Shown here: piece after piece, positions 18,188 to 26,385 of the stretch
Layout: the number at the start of each line of letters is the position of its first letter
How positions within the stretch are numbered: position 1 is the first letter of the stretch
Assembly (NCBI GenBank): GCA_001797335.1
Contig: MGPE01000002.1
Coordinates: 270,102 to 334,101, forward strand
Reading direction: 5' to 3'
Length of the DNA stretch: 64,000 nucleotides
Origin: Deltaproteobacteria bacterium GWA2_38_16
GTDB taxonomy: Bacteria; Bdellovibrionota; JACOXK01; 2-02-FULL-40-11
Made by a program: the position numbers and the translations under genes
The notes under the pieces: generated by a model
Told to the model about the DNA's origin: nothing
The model's input: only the letters and a program-made list of their open reading frames with translations
The model's database searches: none

Positions 18188-18216
18188 AATTCCATTTTAC
18201 ACATAAAAATGGAATT
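18188..18216. promoter_or_regulatory. Perfect 11-bp inverted repeat before the AAA ATPase
   Basis: AATTCCATTTT (18188-18198) and AAAATGGAATT (18206-18216) form perfect arms around a 7-nt spacer. The repeat begins 1 bp upstream of the ATPase start codon, and a third partial half-site (ctccattt) follows at about 18222. Its position suggests an operator or a structured 5' leader. Confidence 0.6.
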
Positions 18217-18275
18217 TGCAACTCCATTTAAATAAAAAACTCACTCCCTCACCGTCACAACCGTTTCAGATTGGC

Positions 18276-18346
18276 TTATAAAAAATATAAGCGAGTAAGC
18301 AGCTCCCACCACAGCCGTTTTAAAGGAAATTGGCTTAAGTTTCGTC
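18276..18346 (-). pseudogene. Relic of a transglutaminase-like gene 3' end
   Basis: The minus strand reads [14 protein letters not shown] and then a different tail to a stop at 18276-18278. This matches the C-terminus of the gene at 62984-63580 ([14 protein letters not shown]). DNA at 18305-18345 is identical to 63004-63044 at 38 of 41 positions, and two of the three differences are synonymous. No start or upstream body remains, so it is a gene-tail fragment. Confidence 0.55.
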
Positions 18347-18354
18347 GCGAATGA

Positions 18355-18852
18355 TTAGTTATAAATAACTTCTACAGTAAAACTTGCAGTATAAGAACCC
18401 ACGACTTGATCCAAGAGTAATGCTGCACGAGTTGCACCCGCCAACAAAAGTTGATTTCCTGAACCATCTAAAGTTCCCCGTCCAGAAGGGTAAGAAGCAA
18501 AATTATTTGCAACAATCTGTTTATTTGCACCCACGCCATCTCCTGTAACCATTATTACAGAAGTAGGCAGAATAATATCATAAGTGGTGTTAGAATGCCC
18601 CGAAACTTGAAAACTGGCATTTTCAGGATTTTCAGATGTCCCTGGATTAACCACTTTTGATGTGGCTCCTTGTGGTGCAGTTCCAAATTCCAAGTTTGAT
18701 ATACGACCAATGGAAATGGCTGTAATAACAGTTGCATTCGCAGCAGCGTTATCTGTTGCCGAGTTTACCTCTTTTGATACTGTTACACTAAATAATGACA
18801 AAGTTACCATGAGAAGAGCCCAACCGGACATTACCATTAATTTATTTTTCAT
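18355..18852 (-). CDS. DUF4402 pilin-like subunit B
   Basis: 165 aa: signal peptide (about 1-30), then an immunoglobulin-like beta domain of the DUF4402 type. It carries the family's ISIGRISNLEFGTAPQG opening and ends with SYTASFTVEVIYN, the type of strand that chaperone-usher pilins donate or accept. It is paralogous to the product of 22344-22856, with most motifs shared in order (NPGTSENPENASFQVSG, then NNFASYPSG, then LLLAGATRAALLL). A strong AAGGAG ribosome site precedes the ATG. It is the last gene after chaperone and usher and is likely the major or second subunit of the fibre. Secreted to the periplasm and assembled at the outer membrane. Confidence 0.85.
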   Translation of the reverse strand: MKNKLMVMSGWALLMVTLSLFSVTVSKEVNSATDNAAANATVITAISIGRISNLEFGTAPQGATSKVVNPGTSENPENASFQVSGHSNTTYDIILPTSVIMVTGDGVGANKQIVANNFASYPSGRGTLDGSGNQLLLAGATRAALLLDQVVGSYTASFTVEVIYN

Positions 18853-18941
18853 ATGCTTATATCTCCTTTGTTTTGTTTATCGACCAAATAAAAAATAAAC
18901 TTAAATAAAATATAAAATAAAATGAAATTTCTTTAAAGAAA

Positions 18942-21590
18942 TTATTTTTTTATCAATGAGAAATTAAGATTTTCTAATAAATCGCCATTTTCAGATATAA
19001 TAAATGTGTGTTTCAGCGGTATAGGTTGAACATAATGATGCGTTTTAAGATAAGAAGATGAGATTTGGAGTGTATAATGACCTGGTTTTAATCCTTCAAA
19101 AGTATAAATGCCTTCCTCATCCGTTTTATTTGCTGCAACCTTTTGCCTTTGTGCATTTAATAATTCAAGTTCTACATTTCTGATACTCTCAAAAACATTC
19201 CCTTTTTTTAGAACGACATTGCCCCCCACTTCCCCAACTGTCCAGATTGGAAAATCAATTTGAGTTGTCTTTCCCATTCTAGGATAAATGCGAAAACCAT
19301 TTATCATCGATTTATGAAAGATATTTTCAAAAGACTGTGGGGAAACCTTCATATCTAAAACTTGTTGAGGCATTAATTTTCGAAAATATGCCATTCCCTC
19401 CCGATTAGTTTTTTGAGATTCGTTACTCTGCTTAACAATCACTTTAATATCCGGCATGGGTTTTTCATCTGGATCTTTCTTAAAATTATGGTTTTTGTCT
19501 TGAAATACGAGTGCTGATATCGCACCATGATCAGCCTGGTTGTCGCGTTCCATTGCCCAGTTATTATTTCTTGGATCTCGGAAAAAACTATAACTTAAAG
19601 ATATACCCACACCATGTGTATTATGATTTGAATTTGAAAAATTTAAACCCGCAGTAAAATATTTAAAATACTTATTTACAGAGAGTACCACTGTTGTCAT
19701 ATCATTGGTAACTTGTTGTTTCAGGGAAATTTGTGCATTATATTGATTAGCAATTTCTCTTTTAAGACCAACATCATAGGCTTGAAGTAAACTTTTTCCA
19801 TACGTCAATCCAAGACTTGCTTGATTATTAAAAAATAAATAAAATCGAGTTGATAAATCTCCAGTCCATATTATGGGGGCAGAAAAAAAAACATCCAATT
19901 TATGACACACAGAAAATGGTCCAATATTGGTTGAAAGATAGTTTAAAGCTTCTGTTTCCAAGTGTTCATCATTAAAATATTTTCTTTGAAATTCCCATCG
20001 TGTACTGAGCTGTGGGGAAATATCAATAGGAAAAGAAAGAAGTCCTGTTAGTTTCTGATTGAGCAAGATAGCCCCCGTGCGATTGAAAACATCACTTCTA
20101 AAATGAGACAGATATCTATAGTTTGCTCCGATAGTAAAGATACTTAAAGGAGATCGCACATCTACTCCATAAGCTTGCCCTTTTTTCTCATTGAGCGCGA
20201 CATGACTGGAATAAAGAAGATGATTCAAAAATCCATTTAATTCTGCTACATAATAGCGCCTATCGAAACTTTCTTGAGGAAGTCTCATCTGAGAAAAAGC
20301 AAGCGCCATTGACATATTTGAGAAGAGATTTTTTTGATAGTTTAATGCTGCTATCCCATTGGACTGCTGTCCTATTCCTGCAGCCAGGCGAAAGTTGCCT
20401 GTATTTGATTGAATAAGAGAGCTATCAACTTGGAATGTTTTATGAATGACTTTTTCTTCTCCCCTAGGGCCAAATAACACCAACCGAAAACGATTGTCCC
20501 CATATAATAAAGGAACATTTTTAAAATGATACCTTCCAGATACATTTCCACTTTGCTGCCCTATTAAAATATCATTGTGATAAAGCTGCATATCCCAGTT
20601 TGGTAGCAATTCTCCTTCAAAATCATGACCTCCAAAAGTGGTGGGAATATTCAATGGATAATTAGAAATCAATCCTCCTCGGACCATGTTTGCACCGCCC
20701 ACTAACGGTAAAGAAGGCCCATTAAAATGCCACAATTGAATTTCTTTGGCATTTAAAAAACCAAGTAGTCCACCATCTGGCTGCCGCCTTGCAAAACTTA
20801 GCCAAGAGTTTTTAATCGTTTTTATATCTCCATTAAACGATGCAAGCGTCTCCATCCCTAACACTTCTCCAGAAAAAGTGGTGTCATGAGCAAATCTATT
20901 GAGTAACAAATGTTGATCAATAAATACTCCATCCCATAAAGAATATGGCTCATGCTTATAAATAAAATCGGGTGATGATACTTCTTTTTGAAAACTCGAT
21001 TGAACAACCATTCTTTCTCTTCCTAAGCGTGCAAGCGGAGGAAGTTTTTCCAAAGCTGTAATATAAATTTGAGATTTAAGAGAATTAATTTCAATCAAAA
21101 CAGGAAACCATATTTCAAGTAAAGAACGATCGACAAAGATTTCCTCTTTGAACGCTATAACCCGATTACAATCATACTGCTCGTGTTGATTTTTATATTC
21201 AACTTCACATGTTTTAACATTTAACCGAAAGATATGCGAAGGATGAAGAATATATCCTTCTACCATAGATATAGTATTTGTTGATCGAATGTTAACGCCA
21301 ATACTTTCCGCAAATTCCAGCAATGGCAGTAGCCATATATTATTGATTTTATAGCTAATTAACGATTCTTTTAAGAGATATCCTTCTTTAAATCTAAGCT
21401 CTAAGATCCTTTCGTGGTCATCCGTCAAAGAAAAAGATGATGTTTTATTAGAACCCTCGGCTTTTTCACAAAAAAACAACAAAAAAATAAAGAAAGGATA
21501 TAATGATCTAAGGAATTTTTGCCGTAGTTTCAGCCAGTAATTTCTCTCCCTCAGAAGAAGAGGAGTAGAATTTAAGGTGTAGAATTCCAT
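18942..21590 (-). CDS. Outer-membrane usher of a chaperone-usher system
   Basis: 882 aa. A hydrophobic signal (FFIFLLFFC) is followed by an N-terminal domain, a long beta-barrel with plug (YPLNIPTTFGGHDFEG and FGPRGEE regions) and an unusual C-terminal part. That part holds a SdrD-B-like calcium motif (FQDKNHNFKKDPDEKP) and a carboxypeptidase-regulatory-like beta sandwich (DEEGIYTFEGLKPGHYTL). It secretes and assembles the DUF4402 subunits delivered by the adjacent chaperone. The ATG at 21590 makes an 83-nt overlap with the chaperone gene. A non-ATG start nearer the hydrophobic core is possible, so the start is uncertain. It resembles CS1/alpha-type ushers more than FimD. Confidence 0.75.
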   Translation of the reverse strand: MEFYTLNSTPLLLRERNYWLKLRQKFLRSLYPFFIFLLFFCEKAEGSNKTSSFSLTDDHERILELRFKEGYLLKESLISYKINNIWLLPLLEFAESIGVNIRSTNTISMVEGYILHPSHIFRLNVKTCEVEYKNQHEQYDCNRVIAFKEEIFVDRSLLEIWFPVLIEINSLKSQIYITALEKLPPLARLGRERMVVQSSFQKEVSSPDFIYKHEPYSLWDGVFIDQHLLLNRFAHDTTFSGEVLGMETLASFNGDIKTIKNSWLSFARRQPDGGLLGFLNAKEIQLWHFNGPSLPLVGGANMVRGGLISNYPLNIPTTFGGHDFEGELLPNWDMQLYHNDILIGQQSGNVSGRYHFKNVPLLYGDNRFRLVLFGPRGEEKVIHKTFQVDSSLIQSNTGNFRLAAGIGQQSNGIAALNYQKNLFSNMSMALAFSQMRLPQESFDRRYYVAELNGFLNHLLYSSHVALNEKKGQAYGVDVRSPLSIFTIGANYRYLSHFRSDVFNRTGAILLNQKLTGLLSFPIDISPQLSTRWEFQRKYFNDEHLETEALNYLSTNIGPFSVCHKLDVFFSAPIIWTGDLSTRFYLFFNNQASLGLTYGKSLLQAYDVGLKREIANQYNAQISLKQQVTNDMTTVVLSVNKYFKYFTAGLNFSNSNHNTHGVGISLSYSFFRDPRNNNWAMERDNQADHGAISALVFQDKNHNFKKDPDEKPMPDIKVIVKQSNESQKTNREGMAYFRKLMPQQVLDMKVSPQSFENIFHKSMINGFRIYPRMGKTTQIDFPIWTVGEVGGNVVLKKGNVFESIRNVELELLNAQRQKVAANKTDEEGIYTFEGLKPGHYTLQISSSYLKTHHYVQPIPLKHTFIISENGDLLENLNFSLIKK

Positions 21591-22332
21591 TCTTAATATC
21601 TATATTCTCTGGATTATTTAAATCGTAGGTCGCTGTTCTAAAATCCAAATAAGAAGCCACCCCTTTAATGGCACCCACTAGTTTTTCATCTTCATTGAAA
21701 TTGAGGGGTTTAAAAAAAACAAAAAAATCACCAATAGCAAATCCTTTTCCAGATCGATTCATATTCACTTTAAAACTATATTGATGATCCCCTTTTTTGA
21801 AGAGTTCTAAATTGGAAAGGCTTAGTTTAAAAGGCGCATTTCCATGGCGAAAAATAACCGATATTGAAATAGCCATTTTTGCCTTCACATGCATCATAAT
21901 TTTTTCTTTTTGGTTATTAAAGATCTCTGGTTCTTCATTATCATTAAGAGGTACAAATCTTAAGTGGGCTTGATAATCTCCTTCGGTAAGATGGATGAGG
22001 GGACGAATCATTATCCGAACGAGTTGCTCTTCATTTGGCCCCAATTCAACATATTTTGGGGAAAAATGTAAAAAAGAAACAGCTGAATTCTCTTCTGGTT
22101 TAGGATATTTTACAAGTACCATAGAGCCGTCTCTATTCATTCGAAAAAAGACAGCTGAGATTTTATAGCGTTCTCTGGTGGTATTTTGGTTTCGTATGGT
22201 CACTTCTGCTGCCCTTTTGTTATTGGAAAGTATAACACGCGTAGGAAACACTTGAAAACGGTTATCAGAAAATAAAGGTATTCCCAACGTTAAAATGAAA
22301 ACGAATAAAACCTTATCTATCCTTAATTTCAT
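21508..22332 (-). CDS. Periplasmic pilus chaperone (PapD-like)
   Basis: About 274 aa. A signal peptide is followed by an immunoglobulin-like chaperone domain with the expected first strands FQVFPTRVILSNNKRAAEVTIRN and the G1-strand-like segment ELGPNEEQLVRIMIRP. A second domain covers KAKMAISISVIFRHG onward. It holds unfolded DUF4402 subunits in the periplasm until the usher takes them. A TTG at 22347 overlaps the stop of the upstream pilin, but the ATG at 22332 gives MKLRIDKVLFVFILTLG, a good signal peptide, and is preferred. It overlaps the usher gene. Confidence 0.82.
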   Translation of the reverse strand: MKLRIDKVLFVFILTLGIPLFSDNRFQVFPTRVILSNNKRAAEVTIRNQNTTRERYKISAVFFRMNRDGSMVLVKYPKPEENSAVSFLHFSPKYVELGPNEEQLVRIMIRPLIHLTEGDYQAHLRFVPLNDNEEPEIFNNQKEKIMMHVKAKMAISISVIFRHGNAPFKLSLSNLELFKKGDHQYSFKVNMNRSGKGFAIGDFFVFFKPLNFNEDEKLVGAIKGVASYLDFRTATYDLNNPENIDIKNGILHLKFYSSSSEGEKLLAETTAKIP

Positions 22333-22343
22333 ATCAAAAAAAA

Positions 22344-22856
22344 TCAATTATATACTACCTCAACAATAAAAGTCCCTCTGTAGGCTCCCACCGTTTGATT
22401 TAAGAGAAGCGCTGAACGAGTAGCGCCTACAAAAAGAAGTTGAAATCCTCTCCCATTCAACATGCCGTTTCCCGATGGAAAAGAAGCAAAATTATTAACG
22501 ATAATTTGCTGTCTTACCCCCATACCCTGGCCTGTTGTCATCATAACAGAATGGGGTAAAGTAATGTGGTAGCCCGTATAGGGCTCTCCTGAGACAAGAA
22601 AGCTTGCATTTTCTGCATTTTCCGTTGTGCCAGGAATAACTTGCTTTGGACCATCTCCTTGTACTGCGATACCAAATTCCAAGTCTGATATTTTATCAAT
22701 GGTAATGGCAGCAATAACGGTTGTATTTACCGATGCTTCTTCCATTGCCGAATAAACATCCTTTGAAGAAATTTTTAAAAGCAATACCACTACAATAATA
22801 ATAATAAATTGATACAGAAACAACCATACCCGTAAATTCATAACTGGTAGCACCAT
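22344..22856 (-). CDS. DUF4402 pilin-like subunit A
   Basis: 170 aa, first gene of the pilus operon. A strongly hydrophobic N-terminal segment (FIIIIVVVLLL) serves as signal sequence. The DUF4402 domain carries ITIDKISDLEFGIAVQG and ends YRGTFIVEVVYN. It is a clear paralogue of the subunit encoded at 18355-18852. The first ATG (22856) has a weak GGGA site; a second Met five codons later is also possible. The gene is divergent from the TIGR02147 regulator 89 bp away, suggesting that this regulator controls the operon. Whether it is the tip or the main subunit is unknown. Confidence 0.83.
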   Translation of the reverse strand: MVLPVMNLRVWLFLYQFIIIIVVVLLLKISSKDVYSAMEEASVNTTVIAAITIDKISDLEFGIAVQGDGPKQVIPGTTENAENASFLVSGEPYTGYHITLPHSVMMTTGQGMGVRQQIIVNNFASFPSGNGMLNGRGFQLLFVGATRSALLLNQTVGAYRGTFIVEVVYN

Positions 22857-22902
22857 AAATTATTTCCCACAGATCGGAAACATAATATTAATTAAAAAAC
22901 AA

Positions 22903-22931
22903 TTGATTTAGTAAGTAAAACTTAATATAAT
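22903..22931 (+). promoter_or_regulatory. Sigma-70 promoter of the TIGR02147 gene
   Basis: TTGATT (22903-22908), a 17-bp spacer and TATAAT (22926-22931) stand 14 bp before the ATG. The 5' leader would be only about 7 nt and there is no Shine-Dalgarno sequence. It lies in the divergent region shared with the pilin operon. Confidence 0.6.
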
Positions 22932-22945
22932 AAAATCTCTCTTTT

Positions 22946-23755
22946 ATGAATCAAAGTATTTTTGACTATAAAGATTATAAGGTCTATTTGGCTCATGTCT
23001 TTGCTGTCAAAGGACGAGGACAGCAGTCACGGCTTGCCCAAGCCATTCATTGCCAAACAGCTTATGTTTCGCAAGTACTTAACGGAAATGCTCATTTTAG
23101 TTTAGAGCAGGCTGAAAACATCAACCATTTTTTAGATCATACCAAAGAAGAATCTCACTTTTTTTTACTTCTGATACAATTAGCTAGGGCAGGCACAGAA
23201 ACACTAAAACAGTACTTTTTAGAACACGTGAATGATACCGTAAAAAAACATTTAATTTTAAAAAATAGACTCACTACAATAGAAACAGTTCCGAGAGAAA
23301 AACAGGTTTTTTATTACAGTAGCTGGATTTACGCCACTATTCATGTAATGCTTTCTATTCCAGAATTTCAAACCAAAGAAGCAATTAGTAAATACCTGGG
23401 GCTTCCGCTTTCAAAAGTATCTGAAGTTTTAAATTTTCTTACTTCCATAGGACTAGCAAAGAAAGAAAATAATCATTTTAAAATTGGTAAAAAAAGAATT
23501 CACGTGGGGCATGATTCTCCCATAATCTTCCACCATCACACCAATTGGCGCATGGCAGCTCTTAGATCGCTGGACCGGCCGGAAAACAATCATTCTTATG
23601 ATTTACACTATTCTTCTGTTGTAACCCTCTCAAAAGAAGACATTTTAAAAATTAAATCCCACCTTATTAAAGAAATTACAGAAGTAAAAAACATCATTAA
23701 AAACTCTGAAGAAGAAGTTCTTTTTTCTTTTTGCTTGGATTTTTTTCAAATATAA
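22946..23755 (+). CDS. TIGR02147-family regulator
   Basis: A 269-aa cytoplasmic protein. It begins with the family hallmark IFDYKDYKVYL. Then comes an XRE-like helix-turn-helix (SRLAQAIHCQTAYVSQVLNG, about 28-50) and the long alpha-helical C-terminal part with a second winged-helix region (ISKYLGLPLSKVSEVLNFL). The family is best known from Fibrobacter and bdellovibrios, where many paralogues exist; individual functions are mostly untested. Divergent orientation to the DUF4402 pilus operon makes it the obvious candidate regulator of it. Confidence 0.85.
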   Translation: MNQSIFDYKDYKVYLAHVFAVKGRGQQSRLAQAIHCQTAYVSQVLNGNAHFSLEQAENINHFLDHTKEESHFFLLLIQLARAGTETLKQYFLEHVNDTVKKHLILKNRLTTIETVPREKQVFYYSSWIYATIHVMLSIPEFQTKEAISKYLGLPLSKVSEVLNFLTSIGLAKKENNHFKIGKKRIHVGHDSPIIFHHHTNWRMAALRSLDRPENNHSYDLHYSSVVTLSKEDILKIKSHLIKEITEVKNIIKNSEEEVLFSFCLDFFQI

Positions 23756-23772
23756 AAAAATATTAGAATTCT

Positions 23773-26157
23773 TCAATGTAAGTCTCTGAAAGTTTCGAGA
23801 TTTCGCATCGCTTGTCTTAATGCTTCTCTCATTTCTTGGGCGACTTCAAGACTACTGATACCATCTCTTCCCAAAACAATATAGGTAATATCACGTTCGA
23901 TTTTTTGCGCTATTTTTTTTGAGGCTTCTGACCCTTCATAGTTAATAAAAAAACGCAAAAGCTCACTTAAATCATTTTCTTGTTGAGGGGTTAAGGTTTC
24001 GCTCCCCTTGAGTTTAGAGATAACATCTCTCACACTTTTTAGATATTCTTGTTCTTCTGCCTTATAGTGTTTGGCTGCAATCACTAAAGGATGTTGGCTT
24101 AAAATGACTCCTTGCTCTCTCACAATATCCGAGTGAGAAAGTCCTAGGCGTTTAATTTCTTCCGAGCTCATTTTAGGGGGGTATATATAAAGTGGGCGAA
24201 AGATAGGTTCGCCTTTAGGCTTAATGTCAATCACAACTTCCTCCCCACTTCGACCCCATTTAAACCGATAGATGGTTCCATGTTCTGTAATTCCATATTT
24301 TGCCTTAGGAGGGGAAAACAAAGATTCTTCTATTTTTCTTATAGGATCAACTATGTTTTTAATTTTTCCGTGCTGAATGGCTTTAACATCTTGTAATTCT
24401 CTTCTTATACCTCCACCACTTGCCGACGTAAATAAAAGAGAACCCATTAAAGAAATCCTGGCATCGAAAATAGATTTTTCTTCTGTCTTTGCTTCTTTAA
24501 GATCACCTGTGAGATCCGCCAAAATCCGTGGAGTAGTATCATTTTTATAGTGATCTTTTAGTTCCGTTAAATTCATAAACTCCCGTCCTGTATTTAAGGA
24601 TCCCAAAAGAAGAGCTGTGGAAGTCGCTGCCAAAGACGCTCTTGCCGCCAAAAGCATGGCTGCTCCATCATACGTTATTCCAGCCGCTTTAAGTCCTACT
24701 TTTCCTATACCTGTGGTTAAGGTAGCAAGCCCCGCTATGGCCATGGCGTGATTTAGTCTGTTATCCCATTTTTCTTTGCTTTCTGTGTCTTCTTGAATGC
24801 TTTTATAAGCTTCGCAAATCCATGAAACAGATTCAGCATCATTAAGCGCATGAAGGAAAACCCTTTGAGGATCATCCAATAAAAAAGACTTTAAAGCTTC
24901 GATGGAATCCCCTTTCTTCAGTTGCGAAAGTCTTCGAGCAAAGTTTTGAAATGCTTGAATCTCATCCCTTAAAGCTTCAGATAAATGAGTTTCATTAATC
25001 TGGGGAACAGATGTTTTTCTACTCCCATCTATCTCTCGAATCATTCCTCGCAGGGTTGGTGTAAAAAGAAGCGGTTCTTGGTTGATCTCTTGGCTAAACA
25101 CATCTGGCAGAGAAGTGTTAAATTTTATTTTTAAATATTGAACAAATTGAGAGGTCAGAGAAGGAAAGCCGGGTTTTATGAATCCCCGATGGGGCAGCAA
25201 AATATCCAGATCCGGCCCTACTCCATCTTTAAACTCATGTGCTGGGGCCTGGGTCAAATAGGTTTCAAATTCAGATGCACCTTCTTCTCCCAAACCTAAT
25301 ATCTGAAAGAAATGTTGAACTTGCCCTCTCAGATGAAAAAATGAATCTGAGTTTCGAACCGCCGCCAAATTTAAACGTTTTTCTTTTTCAGCTTTTTCTG
25401 CAGTAGAAAGCGCTTTTAGCCCCGATGTAATTTGGGGTAAAAGCGTATAAAATTGTTTATAATCTTTTGCTCCTTCAGCAAGAAAAATATCTTTAAACTC
25501 CGGGTAAACCTCCTGAAAAGGTTTTTCATAAGAAGTGTCGGCATATTTTGCCAACGCGTACAAAAAATCCTCTTTAACCACCCGATTGGCTTTGATTCGG
25601 TTTAAAGCCTTTTCAATCTCTTTTATCTTTTTTTCTCTATTTTTAGAAATGGATTGGGGGTTTTGAGAGAGCTTTTCTCCCACTTCTTGAGCAATCCTGT
25701 GAAGACGATCAGCAATATCCCGATCAATACCAAAATGAGGAACAGTTAAATAGCCAAATAACTGTTCGATCATCTTTTGGCGTTCTTCTTTCTGAGACAT
25801 ATCTCCCAAAGGTTTGTTAAATGTCCCTTCCGTTAAAAGATACGTTCTTAAAAGATCCTCCATCGTTTCATTGGCTAGTTCTTTTATAAAAGCTCTTTGA
25901 TTTTCAAATTTTTGAATATCTGAAATATTTGAAAGTTCTATACGTTTTTTTTCTCCACAGGATTCCTCAGAAGTTTTAAGTTTTAAATTTTGGTTTTGCC
26001 GACATTGAGCCAATTGGCGATTTAGATTCTTTAGTCCTTCAGAAAGCTCGTCTATTTGGCCATACATAGGCTGGCTATGCACCCGTCCCGTTGCACATAA
26101 AAAAAGCCCAATCATTATTAGTCTTTGAAAAATTTTGAGAAGAATTTTGGTATTCAT
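23773..26157 (-). CDS. Large secreted protein of unknown function
   Basis: About 794 aa, family not recognised. A signal peptide (MNTKILLKIFQRLIMIGLFL to about HSQ) is followed by a long charged, helix-rich region with coiled-coil potential. A short hydrophobic Ala/Leu/Gly-rich stretch (GLATLTTGIG, then AAMLLAARASLAATSTALLL) lies near residues 480-530. A C-terminal region has KYGITEHGTIYRFKWG and a final helical part. The frame is open to 26196, but a consensus sigma-54 promoter covers 26180-26196, so the ATG at 26157, preceded by AAAGG and AGGA, is taken as the start. Convergent with the TIGR02147 gene. Confidence 0.75.
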   Translation of the reverse strand: MNTKILLKIFQRLIMIGLFLCATGRVHSQPMYGQIDELSEGLKNLNRQLAQCRQNQNLKLKTSEESCGEKKRIELSNISDIQKFENQRAFIKELANETMEDLLRTYLLTEGTFNKPLGDMSQKEERQKMIEQLFGYLTVPHFGIDRDIADRLHRIAQEVGEKLSQNPQSISKNREKKIKEIEKALNRIKANRVVKEDFLYALAKYADTSYEKPFQEVYPEFKDIFLAEGAKDYKQFYTLLPQITSGLKALSTAEKAEKEKRLNLAAVRNSDSFFHLRGQVQHFFQILGLGEEGASEFETYLTQAPAHEFKDGVGPDLDILLPHRGFIKPGFPSLTSQFVQYLKIKFNTSLPDVFSQEINQEPLLFTPTLRGMIREIDGSRKTSVPQINETHLSEALRDEIQAFQNFARRLSQLKKGDSIEALKSFLLDDPQRVFLHALNDAESVSWICEAYKSIQEDTESKEKWDNRLNHAMAIAGLATLTTGIGKVGLKAAGITYDGAAMLLAARASLAATSTALLLGSLNTGREFMNLTELKDHYKNDTTPRILADLTGDLKEAKTEEKSIFDARISLMGSLLFTSASGGGIRRELQDVKAIQHGKIKNIVDPIRKIEESLFSPPKAKYGITEHGTIYRFKWGRSGEEVVIDIKPKGEPIFRPLYIYPPKMSSEEIKRLGLSHSDIVREQGVILSQHPLVIAAKHYKAEEQEYLKSVRDVISKLKGSETLTPQQENDLSELLRFFINYEGSEASKKIAQKIERDITYIVLGRDGISSLEVAQEMREALRQAMRNLETFRDLH

Positions 26158-26179
26158 CGTCCTATTACCTTTAAAAAGG

Positions 26180-26196
26180 AGCAAAGACCGTGCCAA
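26180..26196 (-). promoter_or_regulatory. Sigma-54 (-24/-12) promoter, full consensus match
   Basis: On the minus strand TTGGCACGGTCTTTGCT matches YTGGCACGrNNNTTGCW at every defined base, with GG and GC 10 bp apart. The predicted start is near 26169, about 12 nt before the ATG at 26157, leaving room for the ribosome site. This also decides the start codon of the gene. Confidence 0.8.
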
Positions 26197-26385
26197 ACTA
26201 AAAAAGGGATGTTAAAAAAATACCTGTAAAATCAATAACTTATAATTTTAAATATGAGAGTTGTATAAGAAATTTCTGGAAAGTATTAAAAAAATAAGCA
26301 CTCGTCATCATCGTTTATTTAAGTATTTGTTTTTACTTGCATTCTTTATGTCATAAACCCAAACACTGACCTGATTAGCTATTTT

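Noticed and set aside
18252-18282. cacaaccgtttca...ttggctt as a further copy of the gene-tail repeat
   Set aside because: The match is short and gapped, with no matching frame.
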